Part shown: positions 19,902-27,531 of the stretch, one piece after another
How the letters are laid out: each line of letters opens with the position of its first letter
Position numbering within the stretch: position 1 is the first letter of the stretch
Source of the DNA: Nonomuraea glycinis
Lineage (GTDB): Bacteria; Actinomycetota; Actinomycetes; Streptosporangiales; Streptosporangiaceae
DNA: 64,000 nucleotides
NCBI RefSeq assembly: GCF_014646515.1
Contig: NZ_BMNK01000003.1
Span: forward strand, 124,001 to 188,000
Direction of reading: 5' to 3'
Program-made: the position numbers and the translations under genes
The notes under the pieces: generated by a model
The model's database searches: none
What the model was told of the DNA's origin: nothing
What the model saw: the letters and a program-made list of their open reading frames with translations, nothing else

Positions 19902-20633
19902 ATGGATGATACGGATGCTCCGGCGGTCGTCGCCGAGAATCTCAGCAAACGTTACGGCGGCGCGGTCGCGGTCGAGGATGTGAGCCTGCGCGTCGCCACG
20001 GGCGACATTCTCGGCGTCCTCGGTGTCAACGGGGCGGGCAAGACCACCACGGTGGAGATGATCGCGGGGCTGCGCGCGCCCGACAGCGGGCACGTCCGTG
20101 TGCTCGGCCTCGATCCGCGGCACGACCGCGCGAAGGTCCGCCAGGTGCTGGGGGTCCAGCTCCAGCAGGCCTATCTCCACCACGCGCTGACGGTCGCCGA
20201 GCTCGTCGGGCTGTACCGCGGCTTCTACCCGGATCCGAGATCCGCCGAGGAGCTCCTGGACCTCGTCGGGCTGACCGATCGACGCACGACCCGGTTCGAG
20301 AGGCTCTCCGGCGGCCAGCAGCAACGGCTGTCCATCGCGCTGGCCCTCGCCGGGCGGCCGCGGGTGGTGATCCTCGACGAGCTGACGACCGGGCTCGACC
20401 CACGGGCGCGCCGGCAGATGTGGGCCACGGTCGAGCAGCTCCGCGACGAGCGGGTCACGGTCCTGCTGGTGACGCACGCGATGGAGGAGGTGGAGCGGCT
20501 CTGCGATCGCGTGGCCCTGCTCGACGGCGGTCGTCTCCTGGCGCTGGAGACGCCCGCCGGGCTGGTCGCCAGGGCCGGGGCCGCGAACCTGGACGAGGCG
20601 TTCGTCACCCTCTCCGGAAAGGAGCTCTCGTGA
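19902..20633 (+). CDS. ABC exporter ATPase
   Basis: A 243-residue ATPase. Motifs are Walker A GVNGAGKTTT, a Q-loop in VQLQQAYLH, signature RLSGGQQQRLSIALALAGRP, Walker B VVILDELTTGLDP and switch His in LLVTHAMEEVERL. It is first in an operon with the ABC-2 permease that follows with a 4-base overlap. The Asp-Glu-Leu in Walker B replaces the usual Asp-Glu-Pro, as in several related exporters. Probably regulated by the divergent two-component system. Confidence 0.92.
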   Translation: MDDTDAPAVVAENLSKRYGGAVAVEDVSLRVATGDILGVLGVNGAGKTTTVEMIAGLRAPDSGHVRVLGLDPRHDRAKVRQVLGVQLQQAYLHHALTVAELVGLYRGFYPDPRSAEELLDLVGLTDRRTTRFERLSGGQQQRLSIALALAGRPRVVILDELTTGLDPRARRQMWATVEQLRDERVTVLLVTHAMEEVERLCDRVALLDGGRLLALETPAGLVARAGAANLDEAFVTLSGKELS

Positions 20634-21397
20634 GCACCGCGATCGAGGTCCGCCGTCCAGGGCCGGGCTCATGGCTGACCCTGATCCGATGCGAGGCCAA
20701 GATGGTCATCCGCGACACGGCCGGTCTCGTCATCCCCATCGGACTGCCGATGCTGATCCTCGTGATGAGCGCCTCGACGGCCGGCGACGAGGTCGTGGCC
20801 AACGGCCGCACGGTCCTGGACGTCCACGTCCTTCCCCTCGTGTTCACCGTCGTCATGGCCACCGTCGGCATCGTCAACATGCCGAGCTTCCTGGCGTACT
20901 ACCGACGTACCGGGATCCTGCGCCGGCTCTCGGTCACCCCGGCGTCGCCGGCCATGGTGCTGGTCGCTCAGGCGGTGGTGAGCGTGCTCCAGGCGGTCAT
21001 CGGCATCGGAGCGGCGCTCGCCGTGGCCGTGCTCGTCTTCGACGCCAACCTCCCGGTGCGTCCCGTGGCGGCGCTCGGTCTCGTGCTGCTCGCGATGGCG
21101 GCGCTGTACGCCGTCGGCATGGTCGTCGCCGCTGTCGCGCCGACCCCGAACTCGGCCGTGGCGATGGGGCTCATCGTCTTCTTCGCCTTCGGCGCCCTCG
21201 GCGGCCTGTTCGGTGGCCGTGGGGGCCTGCCGGACCCTCTGGCGAGGGTGGGCGAACTGCTGCCGTTCGGTGCCACTGTCGAGGTCCTGTCGGCCGCCTG
21301 GGCAGGCGCCGCGATCGACCCTGTCCACCTGATGGGTCTCACCGCGACGATCGTCCTCGGGGGCGTCGTCTCCGCGGTGTTCTTCCGCTGGGACTGA
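20630..21397 (+). CDS. ABC-2 type exporter permease
   Basis: A 255-residue permease with six hydrophobic segments starting near LVIPIGLPMLILVM. The GTG at 20630 overlaps the ATPase stop and is preceded by GGAAAGGAG. Longer upstream frames are shadows of the ATPase gene. It forms a half-transporter pair with the ATPase. Substrate unknown; DrrB/NodJ-like permeases often export lipophilic drugs or antibiotics. Confidence 0.9.
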   Translation: MSTAIEVRRPGPGSWLTLIRCEAKMVIRDTAGLVIPIGLPMLILVMSASTAGDEVVANGRTVLDVHVLPLVFTVVMATVGIVNMPSFLAYYRRTGILRRLSVTPASPAMVLVAQAVVSVLQAVIGIGAALAVAVLVFDANLPVRPVAALGLVLLAMAALYAVGMVVAAVAPTPNSAVAMGLIVFFAFGALGGLFGGRGGLPDPLARVGELLPFGATVEVLSAAWAGAAIDPVHLMGLTATIVLGGVVSAVFFRWD

Positions 21398-21441
21398 TCG
21401 CAAGGCGCTGATACTCCGCCGCCGCCGCCCGTCCTGAGCGT

Positions 21442-21463
21442 CGGAGGGGTCATGACCCCTCCG
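21442..21463. terminator. 22-base perfect palindrome after the ABC exporter operon
   Basis: CGGAGGGGTCA is followed directly by its reverse complement, with no spacer. It lies 45 bases after the permease stop. It may fold as a terminator stem, losing a few central pairs to the loop, or be a dimeric binding site. Confidence 0.5.
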
Positions 21464-21468
21464 CTGCC

Positions 21469-21511
21469 CGGTACACCGTACGATCAACGATATCGACCGT
21501 ACGGTGTACCG
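21469..21511. promoter_or_regulatory. Large inverted-repeat operator upstream of TetR gene
   Basis: Twelve-base arms CGGTACACCGTA (21469-21480) and TACGGTGTACCG (21500-21511) are perfectly inverted around a 19-base spacer. Each arm is itself partly palindromic (GTACACCGTAC), which suggests two dimers bind. It ends 8 bases before the GTG start of the TetR gene, as expected for autorepression. Confidence 0.7.
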
Positions 21512-21519
21512 TTCGAACT

Positions 21520-22284
21520 GTGACTATTGAGTACAGCGGCAAGGGTGATCCGGCGCGCAGTCTCGCGCTGCTCTGGCGGACCAGCGAGCGCACCAGCCGC
21601 AAGGGCAAGCCCGACCTCAACGTGGACCGCATCGTACGGGCGGCCATCGAGGTGGCCGACGCCGAAGGGCTGCAGGCGCTGTCCATGCGGCGGGTGGCCG
21701 AGCGGCTGGGGGTGGGGACGATGTCGCTCTACACCTACGTGCCCGGCAAACCGGAACTGCTCGACGTCATGCTCGACACCGTGTACGGCGAGACGGCCAG
21801 GCCCGAGGAGGTGCCCGGTGGGTGGCGGGGGCGGCTGGAGGTCATCGCCAGGGAGAACTGGCAGCTCTACCTGCGCCACCCGTGGCTGCTGCAGGTGGCG
21901 GCGAGCCGCCCGGTGCTCGGCCCGAACGTCACCGCCAAGTACGACTACGAGCTGCGGGCCGTCGACGGGATCGGCCTGACCGACGTGGAGATGGACTCGG
22001 TGATCACGCTGGTCGCCGGGTTCGTGCACGGCACGGCGCGGGGGGCCGTCGAGGCCGCGCAGGCGGAGAGCCGGACCGGGCTGTCGGACGAGCAGTGGTG
22101 GGCGGCGCACGCGCCCTTCTTCAGCCGGATCGCCGACGTCGAGCGCTTCCCCACGGCCGCGCGGGTCGGCCAGGCCACGGGCGAGGCGCTGGGCGCCGCC
22201 TACAGTGCCGAGCACGCCTTCGAGTTCGGCCTCCAGCGCGTCCTGGACGGCATCGAGGCACTGGTGAGCGGCCGCGCGAGCTAG
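21520..22284 (+). CDS. TetR-family transcriptional regulator
   Basis: A 254-residue TetR protein. The N-terminal HTH is LNVDRIVRAAIEVADAEGLQ and ALSMRRVAERLGVG with MSLYTYVPGKPELL. The ligand domain is of the TetR_C family seen with tetracycline- or multidrug-type regulators. The GTG start leaves only 8 bases to a large operator. No effector-pump gene shares its orientation downstream; the upstream ABC exporter is a possible target. Its stop overlaps the convergent gene by 4 bases. Confidence 0.88.
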   Translation: MTIEYSGKGDPARSLALLWRTSERTSRKGKPDLNVDRIVRAAIEVADAEGLQALSMRRVAERLGVGTMSLYTYVPGKPELLDVMLDTVYGETARPEEVPGGWRGRLEVIARENWQLYLRHPWLLQVAASRPVLGPNVTAKYDYELRAVDGIGLTDVEMDSVITLVAGFVHGTARGAVEAAQAESRTGLSDEQWWAAHAPFFSRIADVERFPTAARVGQATGEALGAAYSAEHAFEFGLQRVLDGIEALVSGRAS

Positions 22285-23006
22285 CCGCCGGCGGCGAGGA
22301 TGGCCGTACGGTGCCGCTCGGTGGGAGGTCGGGTCCAGGCCAGCCCCGGCCCCGCCTCGCTGATCAGCTCGAACACCACGGCACGCAGCAGCGCCCCGGC
22401 GGGCATCGTCGGCCGTTCGGCGCGCGTCTTCTCGTAGCGTTCGACGACCCGCCCCAGGTCGAGCAGCGCCGTGTTGGCGTGCTCCCCCGCAGCGGCCGGC
22501 AGCGCGACCTCCAGGCAGCCGGCGCTCTCGTCCCCCGACCACGACGCGCCCTCCGGGCAGACGATCTCGCCTACGGCGGCCATGAGGCCGGCCCGGCCCA
22601 TCCCGTCGACCTCGCCGCTCAGCCAGTCCGCGCGCAGGTGCAGCACGCCGGGCCGCTCGGTGGCGACGCACTGGGTCACCAGCTCGCGTACGACGCCCTG
22701 CGGGTCGTGCAGCCCGTCCTGGCCGCGCGCGGTGAACCGGTCGGCGAGCAGGTAGAGGGAGATGAGCCTGGGCGGATCCACGATCCGGAGCAGGCCCCGC
22801 TCCTCGTTGACGGCGAGCGGGCCCGCCTGGTCCTGGCAGGCCCGCACGCCCTCCATGAACGCCACCCGGGCGTCCTCGCCCAGCCGGGACTCCCAGTCCC
22901 AGCCGGACCGTCCGCCCGGCTCGTCGGCGCCGCGCTTGTCACGCCGGAACGACCACACGATCACGCCGATGACGGCTACGACTCCCGCCACTGCGATCCA
23001 CACCAT
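22281..23006 (-). CDS. Unknown protein with N-terminal membrane anchor
   Basis: A 241-residue protein that I do not recognise. Residues 2-18 form a membrane helix (VWIAVAGVVAVIGVIVW) followed by a positively charged stretch, so most of the protein should lie in the cytoplasm. The rest is acidic, soluble and without obvious motifs. AAAGG lies six bases before the ATG. It sits directly downstream of the second conservon in the same orientation, 58 bases from its GTPase, and may belong to that operon. Confidence 0.7.
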   Translation of the reverse strand: MVWIAVAGVVAVIGVIVWSFRRDKRGADEPGGRSGWDWESRLGEDARVAFMEGVRACQDQAGPLAVNEERGLLRIVDPPRLISLYLLADRFTARGQDGLHDPQGVVRELVTQCVATERPGVLHLRADWLSGEVDGMGRAGLMAAVGEIVCPEGASWSGDESAGCLEVALPAAAGEHANTALLDLGRVVERYEKTRAERPTMPAGALLRAVVFELISEAGPGLAWTRPPTERHRTAILAAGG

Positions 23007-23064
23007 GCACGCCTTTCTGTCAAGGAAAGCGTAGTGTGATCACGCCGGATTTACGGCTTTTCTG

Positions 23065-23643
23065 CTATCTGACCGGCGCAGCACGCAGTCGGACGACGTG
23101 CTCGACGAGCGAGATCAGCGTCGACTTGACCGAGTCCCGGCTGCGCGCGTCCGTCCGTACGATCGGCACGTGCCCACCGAGGGCCAGCGCCTCCCGTACC
23201 TCGTCGTCGGTGTGCGCGAACTGCCCGTCCCAGCCGTTGATGCCCACCACGAACGGCAGCTTCGCCTCTTCGAAGTAGTCGATCGCCGGGAAACTGTCGG
23301 CCAGCCGCCTGGTGTCGAGCAGCACCACGGCCCCGATGGCGCCGCGTACCAGGTCATCCCACATGAACCAGAACCGGTGCTGACCGGGCGTCCCGAACAG
23401 GTAGAGGATCAGGTCGCGATCCAGTGACAGCCGGCCGAAGTCCATGGCCACGGTGGTCGTCTGCTTGTTCGGAGTCAAACCGAGGTCGTCGATGCCCGCG
23501 GACGCGTCGGTCATCACCGCTTCCGTGGTGAGCGGCAAGATTTCGGACACCGCTCCCACGAACGTCGTCTTGCCGACGCCGAACCCGCCGGCCACGACGA
23601 TCTTCGTCGAGGTCAGGCCGGCGCTAGAGCCTGCGTAGTCCAC
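23065..23643 (-). CDS. cvnD: Small GTP-binding protein of conservon 2 (CvnD-type)
   Basis: A 192-residue GTPase with P-loop GGFGVGKTT and LYLFGTPGQHRFWFMWDDL, closely resembling the one in conservon 1. The GTG at 23643 gives the same 20-base overlap with the DUF742 gene as in conservon 1. The base-recognition motif is GINGWDG in place of NKxD. It is the last clear member of the conservon, with no P450 following. Confidence 0.92.
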   Translation of the reverse strand: MDYAGSSAGLTSTKIVVAGGFGVGKTTFVGAVSEILPLTTEAVMTDASAGIDDLGLTPNKQTTTVAMDFGRLSLDRDLILYLFGTPGQHRFWFMWDDLVRGAIGAVVLLDTRRLADSFPAIDYFEEAKLPFVVGINGWDGQFAHTDDEVREALALGGHVPIVRTDARSRDSVKSTLISLVEHVVRLRAAPVR

Positions 23644-23989
23644 TGAGCACCCTTTCGAGCATATTGAGGTCTGGCTGTCCCTGGTCGAGGCGTGGCGCGT
23701 GCAGGCGAACGAGCCCTTCGTCCGACATATCCGCCACCAGCACGCGAGCCACGCCCAGGGGGACACGGAGCAGGGCCGAGATCTCGGCGACCGACCGGAT
23801 CGAGCGGCAGAGTTGCATGATCGCATCCTGCTCGGGAGTGAGCAGGGCCATCTCGTCGTCCGGAATGGACATGGACGAGATCAGCGTCTCCATCGCCAGG
23901 TGGTAGCGCGGCTCTGAACGGCCGCCGGTCACCGCGTAAGGACGGAACAGGGGCTCGTCGTCGTCCCCGGCCCCGCTAGTGCCGTACAC
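23624..23989 (-). CDS. cvnC: DUF742 protein of conservon 2 (CvnC-type)
   Basis: A 121-residue DUF742 protein with the conserved core AEISALLRVPLGVARVLVAD and the C-terminus LERVLSGLRRL. It starts at GTG; no in-frame ATG exists nearby. Its N-terminus (FRPYAVTGGRSEPRYHLAME) is a standard family start. It lies 26 bases after the roadblock gene and overlaps the GTPase gene by 20 bases. Confidence 0.9.
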   Translation of the reverse strand: MYGTSGAGDDDEPLFRPYAVTGGRSEPRYHLAMETLISSMSIPDDEMALLTPEQDAIMQLCRSIRSVAEISALLRVPLGVARVLVADMSDEGLVRLHAPRLDQGQPDLNMLERVLSGLRRL

Positions 23990-24015
23990 GGCCCTGTCCC
24001 ATCATCTGCATGGCG

Positions 24016-24438
24016 TCACCGCGTCCTGGCCGCCTGCAACTCCGCACGCAGCGACGGCGTCAGGGCTTGGCCTGCCCGGTCGACGAGCAGCGTCATCTGG
24101 TACGCCACCAGGCCCATGTCACAGTCTGGCCCGGCCAGCACAGTCAGCACCGAGCCGTCGCTGATCGCCATGACGATGAGCAGCCCGCGCTGCATCTCCA
24201 CCACGGTCTGCGACACAGCGCCGCCCTCGAACACCCGGGAAGCGCCCACCGTGAGGCTCAGCAGCCCCGCGGAAACCGCGGCGAGCTGGTCGGCCCTGTC
24301 CGGTGGGAAGCCCTCGGAGGTGGCCAGGCACAGCCCGTCCGCTGAGACGACGACCGCGTGTGCGACTCCGGGCGTGTTCCGCACGAAGTCGGTGATCAGC
24401 CAGTCAAACCGATGTGCCTCATGGCTGAGGGTCGTCAC
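24016..24438 (-). CDS. cvnB: Roadblock/LC7 protein of conservon 2 (CvnB-type)
   Basis: A 140-residue roadblock protein. It shows FDWLITDFVRNTPGVAHAVV, then SADGLCLATSEGFP and a hydrophobic C-terminal half. The GTG at 24438 follows a GGGAGGG ribosome site. It is expected to bind the cognate GTPase and the sensor's cytoplasmic portion. The gap to the sensor gene is 22 bases. Confidence 0.9.
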   Translation of the reverse strand: MTTLSHEAHRFDWLITDFVRNTPGVAHAVVVSADGLCLATSEGFPPDRADQLAAVSAGLLSLTVGASRVFEGGAVSQTVVEMQRGLLIVMAISDGSVLTVLAGPDCDMGLVAYQMTLLVDRAGQALTPSLRAELQAARTR

Positions 24439-24460
24439 TCGCCCTCCCTAGGACGCTTAC

Positions 24461-27397
24461 TCACTCTCGTTCCTCCTGTTCACGTACTTCAGCACGACCG
24501 CGCCGCACTCCCTGCTGATAACTCGCCATCCGGCTGCGCACTCGGGTCGCGGAGACCGGCGGCATCGGAGCCTGCCGCTGCTGCGGCTGCTCCGCCTTAC
24601 CGGCCGTCCCCGGTACGAGGTTGGCCTTGGGCGTTCGCTTCGGGAGTCCGGCAGCGGTGACGCCGCCGAGGCTCGGATCGCTAGCGGCAGCTGCCGCACG
24701 CCATCCGGCGTCCGCAGCGGTTCGCCACGTTTCCTCCACAGAGGGTACGGGTTGCGCGGGGGTTTGCTCATTCCGGTTCGGTTCCGGTGCTATATCTTCC
24801 GGAGGCTTGCGGAACCAGGCGGACTCCACCGAGGCGAAGATCGGCAGGAACTCCTCCTGCTCGGCCTCCATCGGCGAGACCTCGACCGAGGGCGGTGGCT
24901 GCGCCGGCTTGCGCACGTCGTTGGTGTCGTACCTCGGCGGCGTGGGATAGGAGTTGTCCGCGCTCGGATACGACGGGGAGGAGCCGATCCGCTCGGGACC
25001 CGGCGTCCGGGTGGGACCGGACGGGAAGGGATCCGACGGGAACGGGTCCGAGGGGAACGCGTCCGAGGGGAACGCGTCCGACGACGGGTAGGACGGCGAC
25101 GGCGTGCGCTGCGGCGGACCGCCACGCGAGGGCAGTCCCGGTGCCGGCGGCTGCTGCGGCGGGCTCTGCGGTGAGAAGGCCTGCGGCGGGGGGCTCGGGT
25201 AGGACGGGTAGGTGCCGGAGTCGCTGGAGTGCGACTTGAAGGCGCCTCCGTCGGTGTCGGCGGTGAAGGGGCGGGCGGTGCCGGCGCCGTGGTCGAGGGA
25301 GTCGAGGGTGCCGAAGGAGCGGTAGCCGTTCTGCACCGGCGCGGCGGACCGCTGCGGGGCCGGTGCGCCGGCTTCGGCGAACCCGGCGGGACGCTGCGGC
25401 AGCGGCGGCTGGTTGGCGTCCTGGATCAGGGTCGGCGGCAGCAGCACCATGGCGATCAGCCCGTCGCCGTCACCCTTGCGGAGCTGGACCCGGATGCCGT
25501 GGCGCAGCGCCAGCCGGCCCACCACGAACAGGCCCATGCGGCGCGACACCGACACGTCCACGACGGGCGGCTCGGCCAGGCGACGGTTGGCCGCGGCCAG
25601 TTCGTCCGGGGTCATGCTGATGCCGGCGTCAGTCACCGAGAGCAGGGCGCCGCCGCCTTCGATGAGGCTGCTGGAGACCACGACCTGGGAGTTCTTCGGC
25701 GAGAACTGGATGGCGTTCTCGACCAGCTCGGCCACGAGGTGCACCAGGTCGTTGGCGGCGCTGCCGAGCACGGAGGTGGCCCGGTGCACCTTGACCTGGA
25801 CGCGCTCGTACCCCTCGACCTCGGAGAGCGCGGCGCGCACCACGTCGACCAGTTTGGCCGGCTGGCTGCGCCTGCGGGTGGGCTCGTGCCCGGCGAGGAC
25901 CAGGAGGTTCTCGGAGTTGCGCCGCATACGGGTGGCCAGGTGGTCGAGCTTGAACAGGTCGGACAGCCTGCCGCCGTCCTGCTCGCCCTTCTCCAGGCCG
26001 TCGATCAGCGAGATCTGGCGCTCGACCAGGGTCTGGGTGCGGCGCGAGAGGTTGACGAACATGGCGCTGATGTTGCCCCGGAGCTCGGCCTCCTCGCCCG
26101 CGAGGCGTACCGCCTGGCGGTGGACCTGGTCGAAGGCCTTGGCCACCTCGCCGATCTCGTCGTCGCCGTCGATCGCGATCGGCCGGATCTCGGGCGCGGC
26201 GTCACCGGAGACGCGCAGTTTGCGCACCACGTCCGGCAGCCGGAACCCGGCGATCTCCAGCGCCTCGGTGCGCAAGCGGCGCAGCGGCGTGACCATCGAC
26301 CGGGCGATGGCGACGGTGAGCAGCAGCACGAGCAGCAGCAGGCCGAGGATCAGGCCGGCGGTGACGAACGCGTTGCGGGTCTCCGCGTCACGCAGCTCCT
26401 GGCTGCGCAGGGCCACCTGCTCGCTGAGCTTCTTCTCGATGCTGCCCAGGGCGTCGATGGTGGTGGAGTTCTCGTCGAACCACTGGTCGGGGGCGGACTT
26501 GTCGCGCGTGGTCTGGGCGAGCAGGTTCGACCGGATGCGGACACCGGGAGCCTTGCCGCTGGCCAGCGTGATCGCGCGGGACTTGGTCAGCTCGGTGTTG
26601 TAGTACTCGGGGATGGTCAGGGCCTTCTGCAGGGCCATGCCGACCTCGGCGCCCGCCTCCTGGGCGATGGTGGCGATCTCGCTGCGCTGGGCCGCGTTGG
26701 AGGCGATGAACCGCTCGATCTCCTTGGCGTCCACGCTGGCGGAGTTGTAGTGGCCGCGCAGCAGCTGGACGCGCTGGCGGGAGACCTGCTCCTCGGCGCG
26801 CGTCAGCGCGTTCAGCGCGCGGAACTGGCCGACGATCTGCGAGTCGTCGCTGAGCAGGCTCAGCTCCTCGTGCAGCCGCAGCAGGGTGTCGAGCAGGGTG
26901 TCGTAACGGGTGGTGTCGCGCTGTCCCTCGGCTCTGGTCCTGGTCAGGGAGTTGAGGTCGGTGTGCGCCCGCTGGACGACGCGCAGCACGCGTTCGCCGT
27001 AGGACTCGTCCATCGACGACAGGTCGGCGCGCACCGTCCTGACCAGGCGGTCGACGTTGGCCTTGCGCTCGGCGTAGGGCTCGGCGAGCTTCTTGCGCAG
27101 GCTCCTGGCGGCGTTGGACCAGCCGCCGGTGTCGCGCTCCAAACCCAGCGCCTGTACGAGATCCCGGATATGGCCTGCCTGCTCGGCGGCGACGGCGGTA
27201 TGATCGTATTCGTTGATGCTCTGGACGGAAGCCACCACGCGCGCTCCCCCGAGCACGACTCCTGCGATGGTGGGCACCAGGACGAGCGCCGTGAGGCGCC
27301 ATCGCACGCGCCAGTTGCGCAGCGCCAGCCGTGGCAGTAACCGCCTTCCGCGGTCCTTCGCGGCGCTGAGGCCGCTGTCGGAACTCCCCGTAGTCAC
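24461..27397 (-). CDS. cvnA: Conservon 2 sensor kinase with nitrate-sensor-like extracellular domain (CvnA-type)
   Basis: A 978-residue membrane sensor. One membrane helix lies near residues 34-56, followed by a helical extracellular region of about 290 residues of the NIT (nitrate/nitrite sensing) kind, and a second helix near 345-368. A HAMP-like segment, a helical stretch (MFVNLSRRTQTLVERQISLI) and a HATPase domain (HLVAELVENAIQFSPKNS) follow. The last 300 residues are Pro/Ser-rich and disordered, with repeated SDAFPSD-type motifs. GTG start. In contrast to conservon 1, this sensor can read an external signal. Confidence 0.9.
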   Translation of the reverse strand: MTTGSSDSGLSAAKDRGRRLLPRLALRNWRVRWRLTALVLVPTIAGVVLGGARVVASVQSINEYDHTAVAAEQAGHIRDLVQALGLERDTGGWSNAARSLRKKLAEPYAERKANVDRLVRTVRADLSSMDESYGERVLRVVQRAHTDLNSLTRTRAEGQRDTTRYDTLLDTLLRLHEELSLLSDDSQIVGQFRALNALTRAEEQVSRQRVQLLRGHYNSASVDAKEIERFIASNAAQRSEIATIAQEAGAEVGMALQKALTIPEYYNTELTKSRAITLASGKAPGVRIRSNLLAQTTRDKSAPDQWFDENSTTIDALGSIEKKLSEQVALRSQELRDAETRNAFVTAGLILGLLLLVLLLTVAIARSMVTPLRRLRTEALEIAGFRLPDVVRKLRVSGDAAPEIRPIAIDGDDEIGEVAKAFDQVHRQAVRLAGEEAELRGNISAMFVNLSRRTQTLVERQISLIDGLEKGEQDGGRLSDLFKLDHLATRMRRNSENLLVLAGHEPTRRRSQPAKLVDVVRAALSEVEGYERVQVKVHRATSVLGSAANDLVHLVAELVENAIQFSPKNSQVVVSSSLIEGGGALLSVTDAGISMTPDELAAANRRLAEPPVVDVSVSRRMGLFVVGRLALRHGIRVQLRKGDGDGLIAMVLLPPTLIQDANQPPLPQRPAGFAEAGAPAPQRSAAPVQNGYRSFGTLDSLDHGAGTARPFTADTDGGAFKSHSSDSGTYPSYPSPPPQAFSPQSPPQQPPAPGLPSRGGPPQRTPSPSYPSSDAFPSDAFPSDPFPSDPFPSGPTRTPGPERIGSSPSYPSADNSYPTPPRYDTNDVRKPAQPPPSVEVSPMEAEQEEFLPIFASVESAWFRKPPEDIAPEPNRNEQTPAQPVPSVEETWRTAADAGWRAAAAASDPSLGGVTAAGLPKRTPKANLVPGTAGKAEQPQQRQAPMPPVSATRVRSRMASYQQGVRRGRAEVREQEERE

Positions 27398-27478
27398 AAC
27401 CGCCGCTACCCCTCAATCATCCCGTCCACGACGGGTCGTCAGGCCGTCCACAAGCTATCCGCAGCATCCGACTAAACA

Positions 27479-27491
27479 GTCCAAATCGGAC
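27479..27491. promoter_or_regulatory. Small palindrome upstream of conservon 2
   Basis: GTCCAAATCGGAC, with GTCC/GGAC arms, lies 82 bases upstream of the conservon 2 sensor. The string AAATCGGAC, and GACTAAAC nearby, also occur upstream of conservon 1 (4032-4040, 4091-4098). A shared regulator is possible but the similarity is short. Confidence 0.25.
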
Positions 27492-27531
27492 GCAATCGTT
27501 ACAAATGTGGACGTCAGACGTGTGCTCTTGG

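Noticed and set aside
18687..20672. One very long open frame that would give a 661-residue kinase
   Set aside because: Its first half is antisense to the ABC ATPase gene at 19902 and has no conserved sequence; the kinase begins near 19790.
25229..27340. Long plus-strand open frame of about 700 codons
   Set aside because: It is a shadow of the conservon 2 sensor gene, low-complexity in Gly, Val and Asp, without a ribosome site or motifs.
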